This document shows positions 8,293-17,394 of a DNA stretch of 64,000 nt, one piece after another. Below the pieces are notes generated by a model, which was not told where the DNA came from, searched no databases, and was given only the letters and a program-made list of their open reading frames with translations. Origin of the DNA: Bacteroidetes bacterium UBA2664. GTDB taxonomy: Bacteria; Bacteroidota; Rhodothermia; Balneolales; Balneolaceae. The translations under genes were made by a program, and so were the position numbers. How positions within the stretch are numbered: position 1 is the first letter of the stretch; the number at the start of each line of letters is the position of its first letter. Location of the stretch: contig DEMS01000002.1 of NCBI GenBank assembly GCA_002359315.1, positions 94,729-158,728 on the forward strand, given 5' to 3'.

Positions 8293-10242
8293 ATGTCATC
8301 AGAACAAATTACGCTCACCTTTCCAGACGGTGCCAAAAAAGAATTTCCTAAAAATAGTACAGGTTTAGAAGTTGCAGAAAGTATTTCCAAAGGCCTGGCA
8401 AGAAATGCACTAAGTATCACCTTGGGCAATGTTATCATGGACCTGGATCAGCCGATCGATCGCGATGGTAAAATTTCGATCAATACATGGGATACCGAGG
8501 ATGGACAGTATACTTTCTGGCACTCATCCGCACATTTATTAGCTGAAGCCATTCAGGAACTCTATCCGGATGCAAAATTTGGTATAGGACCTCCCATTGA
8601 AAATGGTTTCTATTACGACATCGATTTCGGTGATCAGTCGATAGGAAAAGATCATCTTGAAAAAATCGAAAATAAGATGATTGAATTGGCGAGAAACAAG
8701 TCGGAATTCAAGAGGAGAGTCGTCACCAAAGAAGAAGCTCTTGCGCACTACCGTAAAATTGGTAATGAGTACAAGGTAGACTTAATTAAAGATCTGGATG
8801 ACTCCGTCATTACTTTCTACGAACAAGGATCGTTTACCGATCTCTGCCGGGGCCCTCATATACCCGATACATCTGGAATTAAAGCGGTCAAGCTAACCAA
8901 ACTTGCCGGTGCTTACTGGCGGGGTGATGTAAACAGTAAACAGCTTACCAGAATTTATGGGATTTCATTTCCAAAGCAGAAAATGCTTGAAGAGTACCTG
9001 GTTCAGGTTGAAGAGGCTCAAAAAAGAGATCACAAAAAGCTCGGCAAAGAGCTGGGGATCTACATGATGGATGCAATGGTGGGTCCCGGGCTCCCATTGT
9101 GGCTGCCTAATGGTACCGTATTAAGACGTACACTGGAGAGTTTCCTCAGGGAAGAGCAAGTCCGCCGGGGTTACCAGGAAGTAATCACACCGCATATTGC
9201 GAATCTGGAACTCTATAAAACATCCGGACACTACCCATACTATAAGGATTCTCAATTTAATCCAATGGAAGTCGATGATGATGAATATATGCTGAAACCG
9301 ATGAACTGTCCGCACCATCATCGCATCTATTCAAATAATTTGAAAAGTTATCGCGACCTGCCGGTTCGTTTGGCCGAATTCGGAACGGTTTACAGATATG
9401 AACAGTCCGGAGAGTTAAACGGAATGTCAAGAGTCCGCGGTTTTACACAAGATGATGCCCACATTTACTGTACCCATGACCAGCTTAAAGATGAAATCAA
9501 AGCGGTCATTGATCTGACACAATTTGTTTTCAAAACTTTTGGAATGCCCGTTGACATCAGGCTTTCGTTTAGGGATGACAATAATGAAAAGTATGGTGGA
9601 GATTTAGAGTATTGGGAGCGTGCTCAGCAAGAGATTAATGAAGTGGCTGACGAAATGAATCTGGAGTATAAAATAGTAGAAGGTGAAGCCAGTTTTTACG
9701 GGCCGAAAATCGATTTTATTATCCGTGACGCGATTGGCCGAAAATGGCAGCTTGGCACAGTTCAAGTGGATTATGTAATGCCGGAGCGCTTCGATCTGAC
9801 CTATGTCGGATCAGATAATGAAAAGCACAGGCCGGTCATAATTCACAGAGCCCCCTTTGGGTCCATGGAACGCTTTGTAAGTATACTGATTGAACATTTT
9901 GCAGGAGATTTTCCGGTTTGGTTAGCCCCAACACAGTGCAAAATTCTATCGATATCTGAGGATTATAACTCCTATGCCGAAAAATGTGCTGATAAACTTA
10001 GAGATCATAACATTCGTGTCAGTGTCGATGGAAGGTCCGAACAGATAGGTGCAAAAATCAGGGATGCGGAAAAAAGTAAAACCCCATATATGCTGATTGT
10101 TGGAGAGAAAGAAGTTTCTGATGAATCGGTCTCTGTTCGGCGTCACAAAAAGGGAGATATTGGAACGTTTTCATTCACTGATTTCTTAAATACTATCACA
10201 GAGGAAGTGGATCAGTTAAAACTTCCTGAGAACAGTGAATAA
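8293..10242 (+). CDS. thrS: Threonyl-tRNA synthetase
   Basis: Class II aminoacyl-tRNA synthetase that charges tRNA-Thr in the cytoplasm. The 649 residues show an N-terminal TGS domain (about 1-65) and the editing domain, with HSSAH at 77-81 and the Cys-His segment LCRGPH. The catalytic core has the zinc Cys in KPMNCPHH, motif 2 around TVYRYEQSGE and motif 3 in IHRAPFGSMERF. A C-terminal anticodon-binding domain follows. It is the first gene of the classical thrS-infC-rpmI-rplT-pheST order. No T-box leader is visible in the upstream gap. Confidence 0.98.
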   Translation: MSSEQITLTFPDGAKKEFPKNSTGLEVAESISKGLARNALSITLGNVIMDLDQPIDRDGKISINTWDTEDGQYTFWHSSAHLLAEAIQELYPDAKFGIGPPIENGFYYDIDFGDQSIGKDHLEKIENKMIELARNKSEFKRRVVTKEEALAHYRKIGNEYKVDLIKDLDDSVITFYEQGSFTDLCRGPHIPDTSGIKAVKLTKLAGAYWRGDVNSKQLTRIYGISFPKQKMLEEYLVQVEEAQKRDHKKLGKELGIYMMDAMVGPGLPLWLPNGTVLRRTLESFLREEQVRRGYQEVITPHIANLELYKTSGHYPYYKDSQFNPMEVDDDEYMLKPMNCPHHHRIYSNNLKSYRDLPVRLAEFGTVYRYEQSGELNGMSRVRGFTQDDAHIYCTHDQLKDEIKAVIDLTQFVFKTFGMPVDIRLSFRDDNNEKYGGDLEYWERAQQEINEVADEMNLEYKIVEGEASFYGPKIDFIIRDAIGRKWQLGTVQVDYVMPERFDLTYVGSDNEKHRPVIIHRAPFGSMERFVSILIEHFAGDFPVWLAPTQCKILSISEDYNSYAEKCADKLRDHNIRVSVDGRSEQIGAKIRDAEKSKTPYMLIVGEKEVSDESVSVRRHKKGDIGTFSFTDFLNTITEEVDQLKLPENSE

Positions 10243-10381
10243 TGAGTATATAACTATTAATTTATTTGAATTGATATGGAATAAATCAAAGATAGTTGTA
10301 TTTTTTATAGAATAATCCATGTGTAACTTTTCAGAAACACCGATTATTCAACTATTTAATTTATAAACAAAAACCAAATAC

Positions 10382-10395
10382 AGAGGTATCTTATC
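10382..10395 (+). promoter_or_regulatory. Candidate Shine-Dalgarno and AUC start codon of infC
   Basis: AGAGGT at 10382-10387 lies 5 nt before an in-frame ATC at 10393. Starting there adds the residues (M)ARRQP before the ATG at 10411. That ATG has no Shine-Dalgarno of its own at a suitable distance. infC is known in other bacteria for rare AUU or AUC starts that let IF3 repress its own translation. An in-frame stop at 10357 limits how far upstream the start can be. Confidence 0.5.
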
Positions 10396-10410
10396 GCAAG
10401 AAGACAACCC

Positions 10411-10935
10411 ATGAGAAGACAACGAAACGATGATCGTCCAAAAGTAAATGACGAAATCAGATCATCACGTGTACGATTAATCAAACCGGATGAAGAGCAC
10501 GAAATTGTCTCCATTGAAAGAGCCTTAGAGATTGCTGAATCTTTTAAAATGGACCTTGTAGAAGTCGCCCCATTGGCTAAACCACCCGTATGTAAGGTGA
10601 TTGACTTTGGAAAGTTCATGTATGAAAAAAAGAAGAAAGAGAAAGAGGCTAAAAAGAAACAACACACGATTCAGGTAAAAGAGTTACGTTTCAGGCCTAC
10701 TACGGATGATCATGACTTAGAATTTAAAACAAGACATGCCAGAGAGTTTTTAGAAGGCGGTGATAAAGTGAAAGCAACGGTCCAGTTTAGAGGACGTGAT
10801 ATGCTTTATACAGAACAAGGAGAGACACTTTTGAACAATCTGGCTAAAGAGTTAGAAGACGTGAGTAAAATTGAAAGCCAACCTGCAATGGAAGGAAGAA
10901 GAATGATTATGATTCTTTCACCTTCTAAAAGTTAA
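10411..10935 (+). CDS. infC: Translation initiation factor IF-3
   Basis: IF-3 binds the 30S subunit and enforces correct start-codon and initiator-tRNA choice. The N-domain (about 15-80) contains VNDEIRSSRVRLI and VAPLAKPPVCKVIDFGKFMYE, the PROSITE-type IF3 signature. A Lys-rich linker and a C-domain with VKELRFRP and KVKATVQFRGRDM follow. From the ATG at 10411 it has 174 residues, but translation probably starts six codons earlier at an AUC (10393), making it about 180. It is followed by rpmI and rplT, the usual partners. Confidence 0.96.
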   Translation: MRRQRNDDRPKVNDEIRSSRVRLIKPDEEHEIVSIERALEIAESFKMDLVEVAPLAKPPVCKVIDFGKFMYEKKKKEKEAKKKQHTIQVKELRFRPTTDDHDLEFKTRHAREFLEGGDKVKATVQFRGRDMLYTEQGETLLNNLAKELEDVSKIESQPAMEGRRMIMILSPSKS

Positions 10936-10964
10936 TAACGCTTTTAATAGTAAATAAAGCTTCT

Positions 10965-10972
10965 TATCTTTG
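10965..10972 (+). promoter_or_regulatory. Candidate -7 box (TATCTTTG) upstream of rpmI
   Basis: TATCTTTG matches the Bacteroidota housekeeping -7 consensus TAnnTTTG and lies 34 bp before the rpmI start, in the 70-bp gap after infC. A clear -33 TTG is not obvious. It may be an internal promoter giving extra transcription of the two ribosomal protein genes. Confidence 0.45.
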
Positions 10973-11005
10973 TAGTCTTTATCAATTTAGAAATAAGAGT
11001 AAATT

Positions 11006-11203
11006 ATGCCTAAAATGAAGTCGAATAGCGGCGCAAAAAAGCGATTTAAGAAGACCGGTTCCGGTAAGATTAAACGCAAAAAAGCTTTTAAAAGCCATAT
11101 TCTTACAAAAAAATCCAGCAAACGGAAAAACGAACTCGGTAAGTCTACATTAGTACACGACGCCGATGTCAGTCGGGTAAAAGACCTGATTCCATACAGC
11201 TGA
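11006..11203 (+). CDS. rpmI: 50S ribosomal protein L35
   Basis: A 65-residue, very basic protein starting MPKMKSNSGAKKRFKKTGSG, the standard L35 N-terminus, with the KRKKAFKSHILTKKS segment. It is a structural component of the large ribosomal subunit. It lies between infC and rplT, 33 bp before the latter, as in most bacteria. Confidence 0.98.
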   Translation: MPKMKSNSGAKKRFKKTGSGKIKRKKAFKSHILTKKSSKRKNELGKSTLVHDADVSRVKDLIPYS

Positions 11204-11236
11204 TAAATTAAATATTAATCTCAAAACGTTAATCAA

Positions 11237-11584
11237 ATGCCACGTTCAAGAAATCTGGTGGCTTCCCGTCGCCGTCGCCGAAAGATATTAGATCAGGCGA
11301 AAGGCTATTGGGGCAGACGCAAAAACGTTTATACCGTCGCCAAAAATGCGGTCGAAAAAGGTCTTCAGTACCAATACCGCGACAGGAAAGTTCGTAAAAG
11401 AATGTTCCGCAGGCTATGGATTACTCGAATTAATGCTGCCTCCCGACTAAACGGAACCACTTATGCCAAATTAATCCATGGCATGAAAGAAAACAACATA
11501 GAGCTGAATCGGAAAATGCTTGCAGAACTTGCAGTAAATGATCCGGAAACATTTTCAGCAATTGTGAAAGAAGCAGTTAAATAA
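11237..11584 (+). CDS. rplT: 50S ribosomal protein L20
   Basis: A 115-residue basic protein with typical L20 features: an Arg-rich N-terminus (MPRSRNLVASRRRRRKIL), the AKGYWGRRKN segment, and LWITRINAASR with Y-KLIHGMK. It is an early assembly protein of the 50S subunit. In some bacteria L20 represses this operon by binding a leader structure, but no such structure was recognised here. A strong intrinsic terminator follows 16 bp after the stop. Confidence 0.98.
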   Translation: MPRSRNLVASRRRRRKILDQAKGYWGRRKNVYTVAKNAVEKGLQYQYRDRKVRKRMFRRLWITRINAASRLNGTTYAKLIHGMKENNIELNRKMLAELAVNDPETFSAIVKEAVK

Positions 11585-11600
11585 ATTTCTTACACATTTA

Positions 11601-11639
11601 AACCGGCAAATCATTCAATTGGTTTGTCGGTTTTTTTTT
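11601..11639 (+). terminator. Rho-independent terminator after rplT
   Basis: AACCGGCAAA (11601-11610) pairs with TTTGTCGGTT (11623-11632), a 10-bp stem with one G-U pair and a 12-nt loop, followed by an uninterrupted T-tract to 11639. It ends the thrS/infC-rpmI-rplT unit and separates it from pheST. Confidence 0.9.
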
Positions 11640-11735
11640 GTCATAATTCCGTATCCTATACACTTGAATCACAAATTTGGCGGCGTTGCGCTTATCATTG
11701 AATACAATGTCCTTTTATAGCACTATCATTTTATT

Positions 11736-12740
11736 ATGATTGATCAAATAGAGCTCATTAAAAAAGAAATAGAAAATTCCAGCATCACATCAAAGGAGGA
11801 TCTGGAAGCTTTCCGCCTCGAATTTCTCTCCAGAAATGGGAAAGTTCAATCGATGTTCGGTTTGATGAGTACTGTTCCAAAGGAGCAAAAATCGGAAGTG
11901 GGCAAATTGATGAACGAAGTTAAGAATCTGGCTCAGAATACCTTTGATAGTGCCAGTAAAAAACTGACTGCCAAAAAAGAAACTGCTTTTAACGCAAAAA
12001 ATGACCTTAGTTTACCGGTCGAACCAACGTACACCGGTTCATTTCATCCGTTAACTCAGGCACTGGATGAAATCAAACAGATATTCCTCAGACTCGGCTT
12101 TAATATTGCTGATGGACCGGAACTGGAGGACGATTTTCACAATTTTACAGCTCTGAATTTTCCGGCTGATCACCCTGCCAGAGACATGCAGGATACATTT
12201 TTTATCAAAAAATCAGATAATCCAACCGAAGACGATCTGGTCTTAAGAACTCATACATCACCGGTGCAAATTCGCCTGATGAAAGATCAAAAACCCCCGG
12301 TGAGATCGATCATGCCGGGACGCGTTTACAGAAACGAAGCCGTGACCGCTAAATCCTATTTTCAGTTTAATCAGGTTGAAGGTTTGTATGTTGATGAAAA
12401 TGTAAACATGGGAGAACTTATCGAAACATTAGTCATGTTCTGTAAATTGATGTATGGAAGCGATGTGAAATATAAGGTACGTCCCTCCTTCTTTCCGTTT
12501 ACCGAACCCAGTATTGAAATGGATGTTTGGTGGGAAAATGAAAAAGGGGGACAATGGCTTGAAATTTTAGGAGCCGGAATGGTAGATCCCAATGTTTTTG
12601 ATGCGGTTGGAATCGATTCAGAGAAATATACAGGCTTTGCATTTGGCATGGGCGTGGATCGAATTGCTATGTTACGTTATGGTATCGACGACATTCGACT
12701 TCTCTACGACAATGACATCCGCTTTTTAAATCAATTTTAA
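11736..12740 (+). CDS. pheS: Phenylalanyl-tRNA synthetase alpha subunit
   Basis: Catalytic subunit of the alpha2-beta2 PheRS. The 334 residues hold an N-terminal coiled coil (about 1-90), then the class II core with motif 2 (RPGRVYRNEAVTA, then FNQVEGLYVD) and motif 3 (GFAFGMGVDRIAMLRYGI). The HPLTQALDEI segment before motif 1 is also typical. It begins 97 bp after the rplT terminator, so it should have its own promoter. pheT follows 62 bp downstream. Confidence 0.97.
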   Translation: MIDQIELIKKEIENSSITSKEDLEAFRLEFLSRNGKVQSMFGLMSTVPKEQKSEVGKLMNEVKNLAQNTFDSASKKLTAKKETAFNAKNDLSLPVEPTYTGSFHPLTQALDEIKQIFLRLGFNIADGPELEDDFHNFTALNFPADHPARDMQDTFFIKKSDNPTEDDLVLRTHTSPVQIRLMKDQKPPVRSIMPGRVYRNEAVTAKSYFQFNQVEGLYVDENVNMGELIETLVMFCKLMYGSDVKYKVRPSFFPFTEPSIEMDVWWENEKGGQWLEILGAGMVDPNVFDAVGIDSEKYTGFAFGMGVDRIAMLRYGIDDIRLLYDNDIRFLNQF

Positions 12741-12802
12741 TCGAAATGAATCAATGATTCTGATTCCGCTATTTCCGAATAGATAGATGTAACGTTTCAA
12801 TC

Positions 12803-15214
12803 ATGAAAATATCTTACAACTGGTTAAAAGATTATATAGACAACCCCTTAACTCCGGAAGAGACCGCTGATAAACTGACTTTATTGGGCCTTGAAGTGGA
12901 AGAGATTCAGCAAATCGGATCTGACTTCAAAGGATTTGTTGTCGGTGAAGTACTTGCTGTTAAACCGCATCCAAACGCAGATAAACTGCAAATTTGTGAT
13001 GTACAAATCGGAGATGAGACTGTTCAGATTGTCTGTGGGGCAAAAAATGTGGCTTCCGGACAAAAGGTACCGGTCGCAACGGTTGGCTCTACCCTTCCCG
13101 TACCGATGAAAGATGGTACATTCCTCACCATCAAAAAAGCGAAGTTACGCGGTGAAACATCAAACGGAATGATCTGCTCTGAGGCAGAATTAGGGATTGG
13201 TGTTGATCATTCCGGCATTATGGTTTTGGATGAAAATTATTCTGCAGGCCAGCCATTCTCCGAGGTTATTCCAAACAGTAAAGACTGGATTTTTGAAATC
13301 GGCTTAACGCCAAACAGGCCGGATGCATCCTGTCATATCGGAGTCGCCAGAGACCTGTCTGCGGTTATTGAAAAATCTTACTCAACTCCTTATCAGACTA
13401 TGTCTGATTTTAAAAGTAATTCTGAAAGCGAAATTTCGATTTCTATAAAGGATCAGGAAAAATGCCATCGATATGTAGGAGTCGTTGTTGATAATGTATC
13501 GGTAAAAGAGTCGCCCGAATGGCTGAAAGTAAAATTAATGGCCATCGGATTGAGGCCCATTAACAATGTTGTAGATGTAACCAACTTTGTACTCCATGAA
13601 ATTGGTCAGCCTCTTCACGCTTTTGACCTGAATCTTATTACAGATAAAAAGATAATAGTTCAAAGTTTTCAAAAAGAAACTCTCTTTAAGACACTCGACA
13701 GTATTGAAAGAAAAGTACCGGCGGGATCTCTTTTTATCTGTGATGGAAAAGGCCCTGTAGCGATTGCAGGTGTAATGGGCGGGGAAAACAGTGAGGTAAC
13801 AAGCAGTACAAACAAGGTTTTGATCGAAAGTGCCTGGTTTGAACCCTCATCAATCCGAAAAACGTCTAAAGCGTTGGCATTGCAAACAGACAGTTCCTAC
13901 CGTTTTGAGCGCGGAATTGACCCGGAAATTCAACTAAAAGCAGCAATGAGAGCTGCTAAAATGATTGCAGAACTATCCGGAGGTACGATTCAGGAGAGTT
14001 TCCTGGATATTCATCCGGTTCAAACAGAAGTGAAAAAAGTCTCAATAAGAGTCTCCAGGGTCAATCGATTGCTGGGAACGACCCTGACCTTCAATACCAT
14101 CAAAAGGATATTAACAGATTTAGAGTTTCAGATTGAATCTTCAGATAAAGAAACTCTTCTCTGTGAAGTGCCTGCATTCAGGCCTGATATCAGCCGGGAA
14201 GTGGATCTGATAGAAGAAGTAGGCAGAGTTTTTGACTATAACAATATTCCGACTCCCACAACGGCTACGTTTCAAACCCCTGAGCCTTTAATGCCCGGTG
14301 AGATCTTCCATCAGGAGTGTAAGAATCTGGCTAAGTCATTAGGTTATAAAGAGATTATGACCAATTCCCTGCTCTCAAAGAAAGAATCTCTGCTCCTCGC
14401 CGATGAATCCGTTCATATCGATACGCTAAATCCGGTATCCCAGGAAAATACAACACTCAGAACCGGTTTGATGGGTGGATTTCTAAAAGCAGTTGAATAC
14501 AACCTCAACAGGAGTGCAACAAATATTCGGTTTTTTGAAGTCGGTCATGTTTTTAAGAAACATGATCGCCATACCTGGATAAAAGGGGTTCAGGAACATT
14601 CAAACCTGCTTATGGGGCTTTGTGGGGAGAAAAAACCGGATGACTGGCGTAGTGATGCTATTCATTATTCAATTTTTGATTTAAAAGCAGACCTTTCTGC
14701 TTTTATTCTGCAGTTATTGGGATCAAAAGATTTCATCATTCAAACAAATGATAACCATACTCTATCCTACATCTGGGGTGATGAGATCATTGCGACGATA
14801 ACCATAGCCGATGATAAACTCTTAAAAGGTTTTAATGTAGATAAAGAAGTTTTTATCGCTGAAATTGACCTTACAAAAGTATTGGAGATCTCTCAAAATC
14901 TACCCGATTTAAAGTACACTCCGATTCCAAAATTTCCTGCATTTGAATTTGACGCTGCATTTACGGTAGATTCTTCTACCCGATCAGGTGAACTCTCGCA
15001 TGTGATTCAGCAGACTGCCGGCGAAATCTTGAAAGAAATTTCTGTTTTTGATGTTTATGAAGGAGAAAATCTTGGAAAAGGGAAAAAAAGTATTGCTTTT
15101 CGACTTACTTTTTTAGATTCTAATAAAACACTGAACATCAAAGATGTAGAACCGGTAGTTCAAAAAGTTGTTCATAAGCTCGAAGCACAATTTAATGCGA
15201 AACTTCGCTCTTAA
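12803..15214 (+). CDS. pheT: Phenylalanyl-tRNA synthetase beta subunit
   Basis: An 803-residue beta subunit, the usual length. Domains in order are an N-terminal part (MKISYNWLKDYID), the tRNA-binding OB-fold (about 40-150, with VKPHPNADKLQICDV), the B3/B4 editing domain (GLRPINNVVDVTNFVL), B5, the catalytic-like core (VDLIEEVGRVFDYNNIP) and a C-terminal anticodon-binding FDX-ACB domain ending about 800 with a KSIAFRLTF segment. It works with pheS to charge tRNA-Phe. Two small cell-division-type genes follow. Confidence 0.97.
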   Translation: MKISYNWLKDYIDNPLTPEETADKLTLLGLEVEEIQQIGSDFKGFVVGEVLAVKPHPNADKLQICDVQIGDETVQIVCGAKNVASGQKVPVATVGSTLPVPMKDGTFLTIKKAKLRGETSNGMICSEAELGIGVDHSGIMVLDENYSAGQPFSEVIPNSKDWIFEIGLTPNRPDASCHIGVARDLSAVIEKSYSTPYQTMSDFKSNSESEISISIKDQEKCHRYVGVVVDNVSVKESPEWLKVKLMAIGLRPINNVVDVTNFVLHEIGQPLHAFDLNLITDKKIIVQSFQKETLFKTLDSIERKVPAGSLFICDGKGPVAIAGVMGGENSEVTSSTNKVLIESAWFEPSSIRKTSKALALQTDSSYRFERGIDPEIQLKAAMRAAKMIAELSGGTIQESFLDIHPVQTEVKKVSIRVSRVNRLLGTTLTFNTIKRILTDLEFQIESSDKETLLCEVPAFRPDISREVDLIEEVGRVFDYNNIPTPTTATFQTPEPLMPGEIFHQECKNLAKSLGYKEIMTNSLLSKKESLLLADESVHIDTLNPVSQENTTLRTGLMGGFLKAVEYNLNRSATNIRFFEVGHVFKKHDRHTWIKGVQEHSNLLMGLCGEKKPDDWRSDAIHYSIFDLKADLSAFILQLLGSKDFIIQTNDNHTLSYIWGDEIIATITIADDKLLKGFNVDKEVFIAEIDLTKVLEISQNLPDLKYTPIPKFPAFEFDAAFTVDSSTRSGELSHVIQQTAGEILKEISVFDVYEGENLGKGKKSIAFRLTFLDSNKTLNIKDVEPVVQKVVHKLEAQFNAKLRS

Positions 15215-15226
15215 CTTCAGTCCGAT

Positions 15227-15475
15227 ATGCCTGTAACGAATATTCAAAAAGAGACCTTTGAAAAGCTCCTGAATCAAATCCGTACGCAGGTTACACACTT
15301 TAAAAAAACCAATAAGGAGTTGCGAAGAGAAAATGATCTGCTTCGAAATAAGCTCAGTGATATGCAGAAAAATCAATCAGATATATTCTCCAGTATTGGT
15401 GAGTCTGAGCGAATTGCTATGCAACATCAAGTAAATGGGTTAATCAAAAAAATAGACAAGTACCTCGATGAGTAA
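15227..15475 (+). CDS. Small coiled-coil protein upstream of zapA
   Basis: An 82-residue, highly charged protein that is predicted from heptad-like spacing to be almost all coiled coil (about 10-50: KLLNQIRTQVTHFKK and NKELRRENDLLRNKL). It has no signal peptide or membrane segment. It begins 12 bp after pheT and overlaps zapA by 8 bp, so it is probably co-translated with ZapA. Small coiled-coil proteins at this place in related genomes are often linked to division-ring assembly. A role next to ZapA is inferred from position only. Confidence 0.75.
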   Translation: MPVTNIQKETFEKLLNQIRTQVTHFKKTNKELRRENDLLRNKLSDMQKNQSDIFSSIGESERIAMQHQVNGLIKKIDKYLDE

Positions 15476-15767
15476 TATGCAAGCCATTAAGGTTACGATT
15501 TTGGGCAAACAGATTCCCCTTAAAGTTCACGACAGGGAAGTCGAAAATACAAAGCGTATTGCCGCTTATGTGGATGAGAAGTTTCGGTTGTTCAGAAATC
15601 AATTTTCAAATCAGCCCGATTCAACCATCATGATTTTAGCTTGTTTAAGTATTACAGAGGAGTTGTTTGAAACACGAGCTAAATTGATTGATTCTGATGA
15701 ACAAGAGAGTAAAGTGATGGATGAAATCAATTTTGAGATCACCAAATTAATAAAAGAAATCTCATAA
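15468..15767 (+). CDS. zapA: Cell division protein ZapA
   Basis: A 99-residue ZapA-family protein that binds FtsZ and promotes protofilament bundling at midcell. The N-terminal beta-rich head (VTILGKQIPLKV) is followed by RIAAYVDEKF, the family core, and a C-terminal coiled coil rich in Glu and Lys. The pheT-coiled coil-zapA order is common in Bacteroidota-type genomes. The 6S RNA gene often found after zapA has no room here, because the next gene begins 45 bp downstream. Confidence 0.9.
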   Translation: MSNMQAIKVTILGKQIPLKVHDREVENTKRIAAYVDEKFRLFRNQFSNQPDSTIMILACLSITEELFETRAKLIDSDEQESKVMDEINFEITKLIKEIS

Positions 15768-15812
15768 ATTTTTTTTTGAACTATTTAGTTCAAGAAAGAC
15801 GTTAGCATTTGT

Positions 15813-16433
15813 ATGTATAAAGGAGAAAGGTTTAACGGTTATACCCATCTTATTGGCGCAGTGGCTTCAGCTATTGGCCTCATCATACTTCTAACCATCT
15901 CAATTAACACAGGTGACCCATGGAAAATTGTGAGTTACACAATCTATGGCACGTCCCTTCTGGCTCTTTATCTTTTTTCAACACTCTACCATAGCTTTAG
16001 AGGGAATATAAAACGTTTTTTTCAGAAGATGGATCACATTGCCATTTATCTTTTGATTGCCGGCACTTACACGCCTTTCACGCTGGTTACTCTTCGGGGT
16101 GAGTTTGGGTGGATCATGTTTTGTTCTGTTTGGACTTTAGCTTTTATCGGCATCGCACTTGATATACTTCAGAAAAATGGCGGTGGCAATAGAATCATTC
16201 AACTTTTAATCTACTTAACAATGGGATGGTTGGTGGTTTTTGCAATTGAACCTCTGATCAGTTCAATATCGATCAACGGATTTTATTGGCTGGCTGCCGG
16301 CGGACTCTTCTATACTGCCGGTGTATTATTCTATGTTTTAAGTGACAGTCACCGATTTGCACATGGAATCTGGCATCTTTTTGTACTGGCCGGCAGCTTA
16401 AGCCATTTTATTACAATTGCCATTTATGTTTAG
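15813..16433 (+). CDS. Hemolysin III / PAQR-family seven-helix membrane protein
   Basis: A 206-residue integral membrane protein with about seven hydrophobic helices. The family motifs are visible: NGYTHLIGAVAS at the start, STLYHSF, MDHIAIYLLIAGTYTPF and the C-terminal HGIWHLFVLAGSLSHF. In PAQR relatives the Ser/His/Asp set binds zinc, and several members have hydrolase (ceramidase-like) activity. Despite the family name, haemolysis is not expected. It follows zapA by 45 bp and may share its transcript. Confidence 0.92.
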   Translation: MYKGERFNGYTHLIGAVASAIGLIILLTISINTGDPWKIVSYTIYGTSLLALYLFSTLYHSFRGNIKRFFQKMDHIAIYLLIAGTYTPFTLVTLRGEFGWIMFCSVWTLAFIGIALDILQKNGGGNRIIQLLIYLTMGWLVVFAIEPLISSISINGFYWLAAGGLFYTAGVLFYVLSDSHRFAHGIWHLFVLAGSLSHFITIAIYV

Positions 16434-16516
16434 TAAATTTTAACTGCTCTTTTCAGGCTGATCGATCTCTCAGATACACCGACCGTTCATCTCTATGTCG
16501 ATTCATTTATCAAAAA

Positions 16517-16543
16517 TTGTGTTATCGCTTTTTCATACCTTTG
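16517..16543 (+). promoter_or_regulatory. Candidate promoter of the ymdB-lolD unit
   Basis: TTG at 16517-16519 and TACCTTTG at 16536-16543 are spaced by 16 bp and match the -33 TTG and -7 TAnnTTTG boxes of the Bacteroidota sigma factor. The -7 box ends 36 bp before the ymdB ATG. It lies in a 146-bp gap after the hemolysin-III-like gene. Confidence 0.6.
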
Positions 16544-16579
16544 AATGATACAATTGAATAATGACTGCCAATTCTGTTT

Positions 16580-17392
16580 ATGTCTAAAAAAATAACTGTT
16601 TTTTTTATTGCTGATATTGTTGGGGAGCCGGGTTTATTGCTCCTTGAAACTCTATTCCCTTCTATCAGAGAGAAGTACAAACCGGATTTTATAATTGCCA
16701 ATGCTGAAAACTCTCATGAAGGAAGGGGTTTAAATCAAGAGATCGTTAAAAGATTATATGACCTCAATGTTGATGTTATTACGGGGGGAAATCACTCATT
16801 TGATAAATGGAAAATCTTCAACTATATGAAGACAGACCATCGGCTACTTCGTCCATTAAACTACCCGAAAGGAAATGCGGGATTTGGATATGGAATTTTT
16901 CCCGTAAAAAACTCCGAAATTAAAATGGGGGTTCTTAATTTACAAGGCAGAACATTTATGCAACAAATAGACGATCCGTTTTCAACATCCGACTGGGCTC
17001 TCAGTAAAATTAAGGAGGAAACAGGGTTGGTTTTTGTAGATTTTCACGCAGAAGCCACAGCAGAAAAAATGGCTTACGCCTGGCATGTTGACGGTGAAGT
17101 ATCCGCTGTTGTAGGTACTCACACTCACATCCCTACCGGTGATGCCAGGATATTGCCCAAAGGAACGGGGTATATCACCGATGCCGGCATGACCGGCCCG
17201 TTCGACTCCGTAATTGGCATGGATAAAGGGACTGCCATTCGTCGTTTCACATTGGGCACTCCTCAGAGATATAAAATTGCAGATAAAGATAATAGACTGT
17301 GTGGCGTTACAATGGATATTGATATAGAAACATCAAAATGCTTATCTATTGAGTCCGTTATTTATCCTGAATTTGTAAATAAAACGATCTAG
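16580..17392 (+). CDS. ymdB: YmdB-family metallophosphoesterase
   Basis: A 270-residue protein of the TIGR00282/YmdB family, which in Bacillus is a cyclic-nucleotide phosphodiesterase affecting sporulation and biofilm genes. The dinuclear metal site motifs are present: FIADIVGEPG (Asp), NAENSHEGRG (Glu-Asn), GGNHSFD (Asn-His), VDFHAEATAEK and GTHTHIPTGD (two His). The lolD-type gene starts 2 bp after its stop, so the two are co-transcribed from the promoter near 16517-16543. The physiological substrate here is unknown. Confidence 0.92.
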   Translation: MSKKITVFFIADIVGEPGLLLLETLFPSIREKYKPDFIIANAENSHEGRGLNQEIVKRLYDLNVDVITGGNHSFDKWKIFNYMKTDHRLLRPLNYPKGNAGFGYGIFPVKNSEIKMGVLNLQGRTFMQQIDDPFSTSDWALSKIKEETGLVFVDFHAEATAEKMAYAWHVDGEVSAVVGTHTHIPTGDARILPKGTGYITDAGMTGPFDSVIGMDKGTAIRRFTLGTPQRYKIADKDNRLCGVTMDIDIETSKCLSIESVIYPEFVNKTI

Positions 17393-17394
17393 AT

